From NCBI GenBank assembly GCA_049487715.1, contig CP150547.1, positions 1,302,001 to 1,366,000 of the forward strand: 64,000 nucleotides of DNA, in the 5' to 3' direction. The stretch comes from Pycnococcus provasolii. Taxonomy: Eukaryota > Chlorophyta > Pseudoscourfieldiophyceae > Pseudoscourfieldiales. The position numbers and the translations under genes are program-made. The notes under the pieces are model-generated. The model searched no databases. It was given only the letters and a program-made list of their open reading frames with translations, and was not told the DNA's origin. Shown here in pieces: positions 16,801-30,700 of the stretch. Positions within the stretch are counted from its first letter, which is position 1, and each line of letters starts with the position of its first letter.

Positions 16801-17907
16801 CTACGCTGCTATCACGGCTGTGCTAATGATGCTCGACGTCGGCGGGTTTGCCGCGATGAGATTCGGTGTCGGCGGGGAAGGGTCAAGGTCCACAAGCTCG
16901 TCCTCGATGTCCTCAACAACGCGCTCAAGGTACGCCGGCCCCGGAAGTCTCGACTCTAGCGGCGGCGTGGGAGGCAGGTGCAATGGAGAGTCGGGGCTCC
17001 CAGACGAGCCGCGGCTGTTGTTTGGACGCGTAGGCGTCGAGCGATTTGACGCATTATGCGCACTTGCTGAGGATCTGTTCAGGTTTGCGAGCTCGTCCGG
17101 GCTCCACGTCGTCTCGAAGCTGCCACTTTCCACGCTGACAATTTCACCCGAGCAGATGGGACAAGGCAATCGCTTATTCGCGAGGTCACTGGCACACTCA
17201 AGACACATCGCGGCGTGCATGCACGGATGCAGGCGACTTGCTCGCGTGTTCTCCATGCATATGACGCATAGTCGCTTCGCCTCCAGGCCAGAAACCGTTT
17301 CGTAGTCATCAAAGCACCTGTCCATTTCACCAAGAGCGTTGTACGCGGCTGCACGCGCCTTGTACGCGGCAAGGTCGTCGGGCGAAATTCTGATTGCCTC
17401 GCTCGCATCCTCCACCGCAAGTTCATACTCCTCCATCTCCAGGTAAAGCGAGGCGCGCGCGGTGAAGGCGATCCCGTAGTCAGACTTGTACTGAATCGCG
17501 CACGTAAAGTTGCTGAGAGACTTTTCGAGCTCGCCGAGCTTTCGGTACGCGCACGCCCTTCCGTAGTACGCCGGTGCGTGGTCCGACTTGGCATCCACCG
17601 CCTTCGCGAACGTCTGCACGGCCGTTTGCGTCTCCCCAGCATCCATGTGTGCGTTTGCACGCAACACGTGCCTCATCGCCTGCGACACTGGGTCGGGTGG
17701 CAGCTCCTCCAACGGCTCTTCAGGTGGCTGCGCGTGTGGTGCTCGTGGCAAGCTTGTTCTCCTGTAGCCGGAGACGTGCCGCCTTTGCTGGGACCTTCCA
17801 GCGTATCCTCCATCCTGCCCGTCGTCCACACCTTGCCTGTCCCCACTGTGCGCCATACCCGCGGCCGGCGAGCGTGGCGAGGATGTGTGTGATATCGTGC
17901 ATCCCAT
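16801..17907 (-). CDS. TPR-RING finger protein, putative E3 ubiquitin ligase
   Basis: 368 aa, single exon. The protein starts MGCTISHTS, a good N-myristoylation site (Gly2) with an adjacent Cys that could be palmitoylated, so membrane attachment is likely if the ATG at 17907 is right. Residues about 75-205 hold three TPR units (for example AYYGRACAYRKLGELEKSL). A C3HC4-type RING follows at about 212-250: CVICMENTRASRLHPCMHAA, then CLECA and CPIC. The C-terminal 100 residues are Ser/Pro-rich and disordered. The TPRs probably bind chaperones or substrates, and the RING recruits an E2. The stop lies 4 bp from the repeat-family copy at 16649-16797. Confidence 0.8.
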   Translation of the reverse strand: MGCTISHTSSPRSPAAGMAHSGDRQGVDDGQDGGYAGRSQQRRHVSGYRRTSLPRAPHAQPPEEPLEELPPDPVSQAMRHVLRANAHMDAGETQTAVQTFAKAVDAKSDHAPAYYGRACAYRKLGELEKSLSNFTCAIQYKSDYGIAFTARASLYLEMEEYELAVEDASEAIRISPDDLAAYKARAAAYNALGEMDRCFDDYETVSGLEAKRLCVICMENTRASRLHPCMHAAMCLECASDLANKRLPCPICSGEIVSVESGSFETTWSPDELANLNRSSASAHNASNRSTPTRPNNSRGSSGSPDSPLHLPPTPPLESRLPGPAYLERVVEDIEDELVDLDPSPPTPNLIAANPPTSSIISTAVIAA

Positions 17908-18718
17908 GGTGAGCTTATGCCGCTAGTGAGTCGAGTCTTCGTTTGCCGCAGACGCGCACGGCTACTCGCGGGGCAGTTGTGTTGCGTTGTGGTGTTGCGC
18001 GTGTGTTGCGCGCGTCGCCACTATGTTCTGCCTGTTGGCGGGGGAGTGGCGGGGCGAGAGGCGGTTGAGTGTTGACCTGGACAAGAGGGGGGCCGGGGGT
18101 TGCGAGGTGCAAGGCGGGTCAAACGCGCAGAGGCAAAGGGGGAGGGGGAGGGGACGGCCTTGCTGTACTGCCTTAGAGGGCACAGGCGCAGACAACATGC
18201 AGAAAAGGAAGGGGAAGGGGAAAAAGGGGTCGCGGCCTCGACGACCTCGACGACCGGCCAACGGTTCAAATTTCGAGGTCAATCGTCTCCGCTTCCTACG
18301 GGACTATCGGTCAACACGAGTCAAGCTTTCAAAAACCTAAAAAGGTTTTAGTTACCCTAAAGTTTTTACTATGAATAGACTACCCGGGTATGTAGTTACT
18401 GTACTGTATGAAGGATTGGCCAAGTCCGTGCTTGAGGTCAACGCCCACTGCACTCCCTGAGTTTTACACTTTTACCATAGACACCACCGTGTTGCCTGAG
18501 GTCTCGCTCAAACCGCCGCCTCCTCACGTATAGAAAGACCCTTAGATAGACCCCTTGATGATAGCCTAATGACCAGCAAACGGGCGTATCTTACCTATAC
18601 CCACACCCACAACAACGAGAAAGTGCTGTCTTGCAATACGTACAAGTACATACCAATAGTCTAATTTAGAGTTACAATGTTCATACATAGCTCTTCTCTG
18701 CTATGCTTTATCTTTCTA
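17908..18718. other. Intergenic region between TPR-RING promoter and dynein 3' flank
   Basis: No gene seen in 811 bp. An AAAACC/GGTTTT hairpin lies near 18332-18349. The right-hand part is AT-richer and carries the TGTAA signal of the dynein gene (minus strand, 18672-18676). Confidence 0.5.
18672..18676 (-). terminator. TGTAA polyadenylation signal of the dynein gene
   Basis: TTACA on the plus strand gives TGTAA about 43 bp after the dynein stop codon. Confidence 0.4.
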
Positions 18719-21700
18719 TTATTCAGCCGCGAAGTGCTCTGGGCGGATATGCGCAGCAAATTTGGCGCAGAATATGGCAGATGCGCGACTTGGAAGCGTG
18801 ACATTTGTGCCGTCAGCAACCACATCTGGGTCATGCAGTGGTCCGGGAGTCACGTGACTATTCGGGCTGAAGTAGACGTCAATTCTCCGAACATCCACGC
18901 TGCCCGCACTTGTATTTCGACTTTTAGATCTTTGCCCGAGTTTTTTCCAACGAGGCCTTTCGACTGCGGTGTCGTTGATCTCCAATAATGTGTCGTCTGT
19001 ATGGCGACGGGGAACGAACCACACATGACTGAGCGCCTCGGTGCCATTGTAGTCGAATCCACCGCGCATTAGACATGCGCGCATGGCATCGATGCGCGCG
19101 CCGACGAGTCGAGCATCGCGAATCAACAGCGCACGTCCGCCTGAGGAAGGATCGCAAGGTGGTTTTTCCTCGAGACCAGTTATCATGTACGACAGCTCAC
19201 GAGTTGCGCGACCGGGTACCATGCCGACGTCCATCGTGTGCGCGGACAGCAGAAGCGACGGAAACGCGAGGAGTCCTAGCCTCACGCTGTGAGCGTCACC
19301 CACAGTCTCCTCCGTGGTGGCAGAAGTCTGCGGAAGCGCCGCATCGGCAAGCTGCGCGATGCGTTGTTGAGATGCCGTGAACCACTTATGCAGTGGTGGC
19401 GAAAAGCCACCGGGAGGTAGCATAAGCCAGCCCTCGGGAGTTTCGCCGCGCAGGAGGCTCTTGCGAATCTCTCCATGCTGACCAGTGGCTGGGATGGTGC
19501 CAGAACGCGCCGCCTCGTATTGAGCCAACGCATTGATCGCGCCATCGAAAGTTTCAATGCATGCGGCACCCTCGGCGCTCCAGAAGCGGCGCGCATGATG
19601 TCGAACGATACGCGCACCGCTTTCGCCGCCGCCGCTTGCATTATAGTGAGCATCCATGGCAAGGCAGGCTGCATCTCGAAGCTTGTGAAGCCTGCTAGCG
19701 GCTTGCATCAGAGCATGGCCATCAACGAGCACGGCAGGCCGAGCGACGTCAGCCGACGATTCCGCCGCCGCCGTCTCAATCGCCGCGGGCGGGCGGCTTT
19801 GCTGGTCAGCCGGATCATGGATAGCGTAGCCGCACCGCAGCGCGGGCGCAAAGTGGCGCATATTTGCCAACAAGTACCGGCTCTCAGCTGCAGCGAATCG
19901 TGCGTCAGGCCGCCCACCCTGTGGGAACAGCACATTCCCAGGATCGTCGCCAATCACAACCGAAATCAGGCGACTCAGCGCATTCGACAGACTCGCAAAT
20001 CCACTCGTGGGTACGAAGTCTGCCGGTGCGGCAGTCGCGGGTGTGCTTGGCGGCTTCGTGGTGTCGGCAACGTCAACATCCCACGCGGGCACCGATTCGG
20101 CGGCGAGTGGATATCCACTGCCGAGGGCATCACTCGATACGATGTGACACAGAGCAGCTTCCACCTCCGTGCGAGCAAACTGCCCGAGGGCATCCGCGCG
20201 AGGCGCAAACGCCGAGTCGTACAGGCGCGTCACCAGCTTCTCACCTAGCGTGTGGTGGTCGCTGTGATCCTCCGTGTCTCGGCGGATTTCGGGGCTGCCA
20301 CCAGGGCTGGATCCCGGGCTGCCTATGCTGCCTATGCTACCTCGCGAATCTTCTTCCGGCTCTGCGTTTGCGAGCACGCGCATGTGAGTGCGAAGAGTTC
20401 GTGCAGCGACGACAAACTCCATGCCACTCCACGCAAGCGAACCCGCGTGAGCGGACGCATCGCTCGCCGGTGTCACCGGGCCCAACAACAGCCCTCGACT
20501 GCGACGAGCGCGCAGATTCAGGGCGGAAAATGTAAAGGCAAGGCTGAGCATCGCGAGTCGCAGCCTCAGACTCATGGCATCGTCTATCGGTGCGCCGTCG
20601 GGCGTCATCGTGCCGCTCGCCGATGCCACGCCGGGTAGAACCTCCGCGAAGAGATCCTGCACGAGGGCATTGTCTGCCGCACCAGGGTATGTTGTGTTTG
20701 CAGCCGCGGGCGGAGCGCCGTGAATGCCAAGCTCAATGTAGCATCGCATCGTTCTGGAGAGCAGCTCCTTTGGCGGACAGACGCAGAACGTCGTGCACAA
20801 GTTGCGTAGAACTCCGGGAATAGAGGGTAACATCTCCGTCGGCGTGGTGATGAAGAGCCTAAAACCAGGATGAACTGTGCGCCGCCGATCGACTTGCCCC
20901 GCCTCAGCCTTAGTGCCCGAGCCAACGGCATCCGCGAAGGCATCCCGAAGAAGCGTGGTTGCAGTACGGCTGTACAACGCGGTGTGCTTCGCGGACTCCG
21001 TAAGGGCGATGCCCCCCTCGGCAGGTGATAGCTGAAGCATTGCCGCGAGCATGTGACACCAAGTTGGCGCAAGATGCGCGTGCTGGAGCACGACCCAGTT
21101 GCCCTCGCGCGCAGCCTCGTGCAGCGCAGATTCAAGCTCTGGGAGAGATCGGCGATCACCAAGGCTTAAGACGACCACACGTGTGCCACGATGTGCGATT
21201 GATGCGCGTCGGATGAATGCACTGCGCATTACCGCAGAAGCGCAGCTCTCATCCGCCGCATCCGCCGCATGTATGAGCAGAGGATGCTTTGCCTGCCACG
21301 CTTCGTCACTAGCCTCAAGCAGCGATGCAGTTGCAGACTGGTCTGGTACCCTGCTCACGTAGCTGGCGGTGAACTCCTCCGCGTGGCTTACAAGCGCATG
21401 GGGTGCAAGCGCGCATCGTAGGGCAAACTTTTGCACAGGCGTGAGAGCCCCAGCGTATTGCTCAGGAAGCGAGTATCCTGGCAACGCGGCGATGGCTGGC
21501 TCCCATGCCTCCTTGTCGGACAACAAGCTTCCTGGAACGCTCTCGATCGCGCACTTCACGGGGTACTGAGATGCAAGCTGCTTCGCCGACTCTATCGCGA
21601 GAGAACCGAGTCGCGAATCTATAACGCCGTCAGGATCGACACCGACGCTGCCAAGCATCGAAGCCTCGTCCAGGGCTGACATTTGCTCCGGCGTTAAGAT

Positions 21701-24700
21701 TCGCGATACGTATCGAAGCTCCTCTGGCGAACACTCGCCACGATCATGAGCTAATCTTAACGAGACCACGAGTGCGAACATGTCTACATCTTGATCGTCG
21801 AGGCGGTGTGCCATGGACGAGAAGAGCCGAAACGCTGCATCCGCTGCCAAATCTCTCCCTGGAACGTCGTCCGCCAGCAGAATTCTGTGTTCAGGCGTCT
21901 CGCCCGCCGCCGCCGCCTCCACGGCGCCCGACACTGCTTTTCGAAAAATCGGAAGGAAGTGCTCTAGGCTGATTGTGAAAGTCGGGTCGATGCGAGAAAG
22001 CGCTTGAAGGCCGTGGTAAACGCAGCTCGCGGCTTCACCCGCCATTTTAGCCCCTCTAGAGCGCACCTCAAGCTCTGCGATAGCCGCACGACTCGCGTCC
22101 AGCCGGCCTCGCGTGAGGCAAACTCGGCGCACAGCCTTGTTGAGGCGGGCGACAAGCGGTGTATCCTCCCAGACGTCCGCGCCTGCACGAGCTAGCAGAA
22201 GGGAGATGCGCGACTCTGACGTTTGCACAAATCGCTCGTCGCGTTCCGCTGATAGGCGATGATTTTGAAGCTGCTCCTCGCTTTCGGGGTCGATGCGGAG
22301 CCGCGCCGTGCTCTCGAGCGCATCAAGCACGCGACGATGGCTCGGTCGGAAGCGGATCACAGTGAAAAACGGTGCTGCCGCGTATCCTATGGAAGAGGCA
22401 GATCGCGCGTAGAGCAATACGCGACCTTTCACTCCGTGCCGAGCAAGCCCGGTTATGGCACGGGAGAGAGTTGGCTTGCCCTCTGATTCGCCAAGATCTC
22501 CCATATCCACATTGCCTTGCGAGGCCATGCCGTCGTAGTCGCCGTCGGGACTGAGTTCGTCGAGTCGAAGCGAGCTGAGCAGCGGCAACGGGCACGGTCC
22601 TCTGGGCGAGTCAAGCAGCACAAAAATAAGCTGGCCGTTGCGCACGCACTGCGAAATTCTCCCGTTTACATCCGGATCGTAAATGCTAACAAATTTCGGC
22701 TGTCCCATGCTAGCATGAAGTGCCATAAATATGTGCATTGCCTCTCCGTCTGCGTCAAGTAGTACGACTCTCTGGCTGCTGATTCCAGCCGTGATGAGGT
22801 CCTCTCGGCATTGCACATCACGCGCCGCCGGAACCTCGAACGGAACATGGCGGGCGATTGTGTTCTCTCCCACGAATGCCACCAGCGGAGAAGCTGCGCA
22901 TTCATCGCGCGGGTCCATGTCGAAGCGTTTCAGCGTCTCCACAAAACGTCCAACAAGGGCCACTCGTGTAGACTCTGCTAATGCCCCGCAGTACGTAGCA
23001 GCTGCGGCAGCCAGCATCGTGTCTGCATCCAGCCTTTCGTATGCGGCGGTCTTTTCAGACAGGACCTTGTCCCATCTTGCTCGCATGGGGTCCAGCACGT
23101 TGAAAAAGTCGCGCAGTTGGTCCATCTTTGCCTCCTGCGCCTTTCGGAATTCGTCGAGATTTCTCTGCTGCCTCTCGCCTTCGCGCAGTCTCCTCTCAAG
23201 TGCGGTGACGTGACCCTCGGCAACCTCTAGCGCTGCACGCCTTCCGCCAAGTAGATTTAGCGCGTGCGCCACCTTTGCCTCCGCATCAGCCAAGCGCCGC
23301 TCCTTCTCGTCAGCTGCAACCTTCGTCCTCGCGTACCTATCGATCGCGAGGACCCACTCGCAGACCGCACGAGCAGCCTGGCTGCTCTGCGCAACTGCAT
23401 CCGGAGTAAACGATTCCTGCTGCACGTACTGCTGAAGTGCCCGCAATTTCGACGGCTCGATCGCATTCCGGTCGAGTGCCTCGAGGCGCTTGGCGAAGAA
23501 TGGCTTCGACTCGTTCAGAACGCGACGCGCATTCGGCCAGCTGAGGTCCTCGTCAAGCAGCAGCAGCACCGCAAAGAGCACGCTCTTTACAAGCTGCGGC
23601 GGATTTACGAAGCTGCGCACTTCCGCGAGATCGGCATTGCCCTCCAGGTCGAAGCAGCCGACCAAGGCACGGTCAAGTGACGCACTTGCAGCCGCAAGTT
23701 CAGCTTCCGCCTGCGATCGTGCGTTTCGCACCTGCTCATTGACCTTTCCGATGCGTGCCTCTTCTTCGTTGATCGCGATGCGCATATTATCCGTATCCTT
23801 CGCCGCCGATGCTAGTTCTGCGACAACTCGCTGCATTTTTGAGGATGTGCCAAGGAGCTCCGGGGCCTTACTCTTGAGGCTCTCACTCACCTCGTCACGC
23901 TCGGTATCGGCAAGTTGCGCCTGCTTGAGGGATTGTTTGATGTTCGTGATCTCTGCACGAAGCGTCTTGCGACGCGCGGCGTGTAGAATGCCGAGCGTGC
24001 GCGCGAGCTGAACAGATCGCCCAGAAAAGAGACCAAACTGCGACGCGCATGTGTCGCTTCCACGCATCTCGCTCGCCTCCACAGCATATTCCACCTCAGC
24101 AGCCTTGTGGAGTGACATCAAAATATTTGAAATTGTGCGCACGTTGAGCTTCTCGCACTTCGACTCTGCAAACTTGAAGTTGTCCTCCTCAATCAGCGTC
24201 GACGCGTGCTCCTCAACTGCCCGATCCAGGGCGTCGAGCATTGTATCATCGCTGAAGGCGTCTGTGCAGAGTATTTTCGCATTTCGAGCCAGCACGAGAA
24301 TGTCTGGATTGCCCCAGAACCCAAAGCATGGCGCATGCGGATTATTTGCACCATAGTCTGCCGGCGTGACCTCCAGCACCACGCGAACTTGATCGAAGCT
24401 TTGCAATTTGCCATTCTCAAGTCCATTGTGGCCATTCAAGATGATGTGTGCAGCTATGCGTCTCGCCGGCGCCGATGCGCCGTCAAGAAAGAGTACGGCG
24501 CCGTCTTTCGATGCGGCAGCGATTTCCGACGCGCGGACCGATGCATCGATGCTGCCATCCTCCGCCTCTATGAAGGGGATGTGCATCATCGCAGATGCGG
24601 CTAAAGTCGCGGCACGGCGTCCCGTGCCTGCATTGCCCACGAGAACGACATGGCTCCCACGACCTCCCACGTTGGCCGCGAGCACGCGCGACAGGATAAT

Positions 24701-27700
24701 GGCCCTTTCAATTGCTCCAGGTAGCTCATGAGCGGCTGATAAATCCCAATCTTCGGCCGGACTTTCGTTTCGCTTAGTCAGAATATCTGATGCGCGCAAC
24801 TTGCGGCGTTCCTCGTCGCGGCTTGAAATGATTTCATCCATAGCATCCTCTAGATTCAGAGTCCATTTGGGCATACTTGCCGGGATGGGTGGAGCGTAAA
24901 GACTTCGATCTGTCGCATCGACTGGCTCTGCGCATCGCATTGCTGAGATCACGCTAAACGGCATAGAGTTTCCTGCACGACGAACAAGTCCAATATCCTT
25001 CATAACGGTGAAAATTGTAGTTTCTAAGTCTTTCGATGCACTCACATAACCAATCTCACCCGACTCGGAATTTAAACCTGCACTACAAGCGGTAGCTGTT
25101 GAGACGCGTCCTGAGAGCTCGTACGCAGACTCCACACAAATGGCCGCCGCTAGATCAGAATCTAATTTCAGGCGATCCGTGGACGACATGCGCGTTTGAT
25201 GCAGCGCGTACGCGTTCGCGAGTCCATCGGCTATCGCACCTACACACTTGAAGTCAATGGCGACTGCCATGGCGATGGCGGGCGTCGCGCATAAATTCTT
25301 CGCTGCAACCACGCACGATGGCAATGCGCCCGCAAGATCTCGAGCGAGGTTTTGCGTCCAGGTGTCAGCGTGCAAGGCGGGTGATCGCGTTAGGCCGTGC
25401 AAGATTCGACTCAAGAAGATCGGGGAGAGATCGTTATGATGTACATCATCGACACCGCCTGGTGTGAGATGCACGCAGTCCATGGCATAGGCAAAGCGCG
25501 GCGCCGACTCGCCATGATGCGCCGCGGCAACGCTACTTGCGAACGGCCGTCCTGCGGCTAGGCAAGTCATATTCCACTGTATATGCCAGGTTCCATTGGA
25601 CTGATCGCACAGCATTTCGCCGGACGACAGGGCGCGAAGCCATTCGCACACAGCGCCAGACTCATCGCGCGTTGCGGCGTCTGGCATTTGTGCGGCAAGA
25701 TGCACATCGTCGATGAAGTAGAAACACTCCTTGCCAAGCGAGGGGCCGACATTGCCTCCAGCGCCGAATTCAAGAACACGAGATGCGAGAGAATCCCACA
25801 GCTGTTTCGGACTATGCACTGCCGAGTCATGGTGCACAATCACGCGCGGCGTGGCATATGCATAGCCTCTCGTAATGTTGCGCCGCTCGATGTCACCAAG
25901 GGCAAGCTGGCTGAGGACGGACTTGCCCGAATCCGCAGCTCCGATGACTATTGTGCTTCTGCACTGCTCCAAACTTGCCTTAATCATCCATCGAGCACGT
26001 CTAGCATTTGGGGTGAGCACGACTATGCTGTCGGCCGTAAACACACCGAGACGAGGGGCAGCAATCGTGTCGAACAGCCCTGAATCAATGCTTGCCCATG
26101 GGATCAGAGTGCGCGCCTCTGAATCAACGCAGATACCTGCAAAACCACCTTGCACCGAGTTGTCCGGCAGAAGTGAAGCAGGAAGCGAACCTGGGCCATC
26201 GCGGCATGCATGTCGCCGCAAAAGTTCGTCGAGAGCCGACACCTCCTCACTTCCTAAGCCACCCACAAGTACGGCAGCTGCGCAAATGTAGACCGAGGCG
26301 GCAATGAAGGCGCCAAACTCTGTTGCGCTATGCGATGCCGATCCATTCGATTCTTGCGACGGTGCTGATAAACCTTCCAGAGTAGCACACAAGAGCTCAC
26401 CAATGCGCTCGACGTAGCGTGCATCCTCGGGATATGCGACACTCTCTTCCGCGACAATGCTCCTTTCCGAACCATTTCTTTCATCATCCATGGCACGCGG
26501 AATAAGCAACGCACGTCCCGGATCTGCGGCACGCACACCCGGCGCCTTATTTGCATCTGTAGCCATTCCATGCCGTGCAAGTCGTCGTCGCTCACGCACA
26601 ATTGACGGCAGAGCCACTAGAATGGCACGAGACAGGGGTGTTTCAACCGCGGTACTTTGTTTTAGTCCTTCCACATTCGAGCTGAAATTCCCACCAAACT
26701 CCGATGCAACTGCAGGATGCTGGTCCACAAGTCGCAGTGCAATGCGATGCGCAATACGCTCGGGTGCACCAAATGCGAGATCTTCCGGGTGCATATGCAC
26801 GACGTTCAGCTCTGTAATCAAAGCAGGGCTTGCATCGCCAAGATGCGTTGTTTCGAGAATGAAGCGCGGCAACGCTTTGATATCAGCAGACATACGCATC
26901 GAACCTTCACCCCACATTGTACTGAAGTGCGGCGCGGCAACGAGCTGCCCAAGAGCTTCAGCCGGCGCGCCGGATGCGGGTCCATCAAAAACAATCCAGT
27001 CCCGCCTTGCGTATTTGGCTGCGCGAATCGAGGCTTTGCTCGTGCGTGGGTTCGACGTGGTATCAGTTCGGGTCGTTGCATCCTCCGTCAATTCGGATGC
27101 CTCCTCCTCTTTCGCGTGCTCATCTTCATCATCGCCAGAAACTGTGTTTTGCGTACTCCCACCTAAGGATTTGGTCGTACTAAGCAAAGGTTTGATCACG
27201 CCATTTGACCATGCACTATCTTCTCGCGCCAGACCGGGAACTCCTAGCACGGCATATGCGCTTACGGAGGCATGGTGAATTCGCTGAACTTTGACCGTCT
27301 CAGGTGAAGGGAGATGTAAGCATGCTTGTGCCGCAGCTGCAACGACAGCAGACTTGCCAACTTTCGCGGGGCCAACGACCGCCACCACGGGGCGCACGCA
27401 GAGCGCCTGCATTAGCGAAACGGCACACGACACGAGTGCCTCGCGGTCGACAGCCCCGTAATTTTGCAATCTCCCGTCAGATACATCCAGCGCTGTCTCA
27501 ACAGAAGCTTTCATCTCAACCGCATCGTCTATGTCCGATGCCGTTCTCACGATTCCGAAAACCTCCGCTATGCCACCCACACATGCCGCACGATTCTCTA
27601 TCTTCATTCCCGGGAGAATGACATGCACCAGAGCATCATGCAGTGCCGCACTCCCATCGAACATACTATCTTGTGGCGGAGACGTCAGATTTTTGCGAGC

Positions 27701-30700
27701 ACAAATATCCATGATTTTCTCCGAACGAGCTTTGACCGATGCGACAATGGCACGCACGTTTGAGACACGGGCGCACTGCGCAGCCGCTTCTGGCGGCAAC
27801 GTGCTTTCGATGAACGCCAGGAAAGCCGTGAGCTTGCGGGCGGCAACATCGGCTCCGAAGAAGCCAGCCTTACGAAGGGCGACCTCAACTATTGCACTGG
27901 GAGACGGCGGCACAACTGTTACCGGTCGGCACAGCCACGTCAAAAACTCGGACAGTGGTGCACGCGGTTTTGCTTCAGAGCCAAGACAAACGAAGCATGC
28001 TAACTCGCCCGCTGCCCACTTGCCACCGGTAGGCACAAAGCCGGTCGTTGGACCGTCGGGATCAACGTTTCGCTCCACCGTGAGCATGTTGTACAATGTC
28101 TGCGCTACGACAGAAAGTGCACCCGGCTCAAGGAGCTCGGCGCGCGGCACGACGCCCCACATGCCTTCCGAGTACGCGACAGCACGGGCCCATCGCCCTG
28201 CTGTAGCTGCCGCACCTTCTGAGGAATGCAAACACAGCGGTGCTGTGATACGACCGAAAGCGCAGGCGATCTCATCGACAGTGCCAGCTGCACTGCCATA
28301 CCGCGACGCACTAACGCCTACCATGTGCGAATCACCAAGCGCCGCCGCTACGTGGCAAGCGTGTCGATCAGACATTATGCCAAGCACAGTGGGCATATCG
28401 CCGAGGTACTCAAAGCCATACGGCAGAGCTGTTCGCTCGCCCACGCAAACCGTGCAATCGTTCACATCTTCATCCCAATAATAGCGCGGCGTCATGCTGA
28501 ACATAGCGTTCCAGTGTTCCGCGTCGGCTCCCGATTCGCTCAACGCGGCCAACGAGGATGCAACGTCGCGATGCGAAATGCCAGCCGAAATCAATCTGCG
28601 ATATGTCTCCCGACGACGCGCGGAGCCACGGTGGCGCACGTCTGTTCGTGGACGATGAGAGTCCAGAAAGCTTGCACGAAGCTCTTCACCGAGACTGGCC
28701 ATACGCGATGTGGCGTGATCAACAAGTAGCTTCAAAGCACGCGGGTTCTCGCCACTCTCAACCTTTCGCAAAGCCTTCGAGCACGTCTGAGTCCAAACGC
28801 AGCTGTCTACAATCGTTATGCATTGAAGCGGAAATCGTGCGATCCACTGATCCGGAGGCAGCGTGTTCACCGAAGCCATGCACTCAGTCGCGCGTTCTGA
28901 GAGAGTTTTTCGCACATCGACGATAAGCGCATCGAGCCACTCCTCAAGCTTTCGACCCGTTCCGGCGAAGATACCTTCGCCGATTAGTTCCACCGCCTCG
29001 CCTCCGGCACTATGCACTGCGACAATGCGCCGCCCACCGCCGCCGACGCCACCAGATGTTGCAAGGCTTTCCACACCACCTAGTACACGCGGAAGCAGCG
29101 CGTTCACAGCCCGCCCACGTGGCTCCAGCGACGCGATAGCCATAAGTAGCTCGTCGTCCGGAATCAAAAACAAACGCGGGCATGCAGCGCGCACGGGAGC
29201 GAGCAGGTTCTTCAACATCTGTCTCATGCCTCGCAACTCTTCGCTAAGCTTTTCAAGACGCACAAACACGTTGTGGGATGCTGGCGTTGCAGCGCCGCTT
29301 TCGTTAGGGGACATAGATGCCTTCCCCGCTCTGCCAGCGTAGATGTTAGGATGTGCTCCAGCCTCAAGAAGTGCGGCTCGGAACTCGTTGTGCAGGACGT
29401 CAAACTCTAATCGCAGCGTCTGGCTGTAAACGGGCAATCCAGGCATACTAAGATATCTCACCAGGAACGACCACTCCTCCTGACAGCTAACTGCGATCTG
29501 CAGATTTGAACGAGCGTGCAGCACGTCGCCTCGCGTCAATCCGTACGCTTCAATGACCCCTGCTAGATAAACGCTTCGCTCCATGACGCTTAGCGTTTCT
29601 TCCATATCCACCGTCGCAACTTCAAGCTCCTGAAGATTGCTCATGCATCGCACGCCATTGCTTGGCTCATCCGCAAACATTATTGTCATGCCGTGGAGAT
29701 TCTCGCGCATTTGCGTCAGCTCTGCCTGCATTCTATGTTCGCCCTGAGCCGCCTCGAGCACATCTTGCATGATATGTCCCTCTCGAAACGCAGGCATTGT
29801 GCGGAGCACCTCGAGACTCGTCGCATCATCACGGACCAGAACTTGCTCGCCACTTTCGGTGAAGATGAAAGCCCTGAGATCCTGAAGTAGTTTCAGAATG
29901 TGACGACGTTCGATGGCTGGATCGCTGAGCATCTCAAGGCTGCGCTTTGCAAAGCCCCAATCTTTAAGCTCTGCATGCATCTTTTCTAACAGCGAGGTTT
30001 CCTCCTCCAAGCGACAGTCGGGAGCGCTCACGTCCGCACCTTCGCGCAAATCAAGCAGATAGCGGACAGCAGTTTCAATCGTCTCTGTCTGCCTCGTTGT
30101 CATGCCATGTTCGAGCGGGGGATCCCTCAGCACATTTAAGCGGCGCACAACATCCCCAAACGCGCGCCAATCCTTGATGGCGAACCAAAGAGCCCGACGA
30201 GATTGCAGGATGGTCTGCGCAGCCTCTAGCAATTGGTGCAACTCAGTCAATTCCGCAACACCGAGAATTCTCTGAAAGTGGCATGCCTCGTCGACGGACG
30301 CGCCGAGATCTTCAAGGCGGGCGGCTGCTCCCTCAATCGCCTCGGTGGCAGAATCAATTACGGCTGTATCGCCGGGTGGGGAGAACGCCACCGCCGGCCC
30401 GCTGCGCATGTTCTTGAGCAGAGCCCGGACGTAGTCGCAGAGGGAACGTGTGTGGACCTCTAGTTCGCCACGTGCTGTCGCAGAGTACGAAGTAGCCCAC
30501 ATCTCCGCCTGATTTGCCGCCTTTTGGTACATGTTTAGAGCCTCGACAAATTTGTCATTATGAGACTCGCTTTGCTCAACTTTCGCAGGATCGAGAACAT
30601 CAAGCAGAGACCGGAATGTGTTGCTAGTCTCCGTATCTGCTATCGCTTGCGCATTTGCATTGCCGCCTTCAAAGTGCGTGCGCTGCTGCTCAAACCATAG

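Noticed and set aside
23000-24000. Separate coiled-coil gene within the dynein
   Set aside because: This is the stalk and microtubule-binding domain of the dynein, in frame with the AAA modules on both sides.
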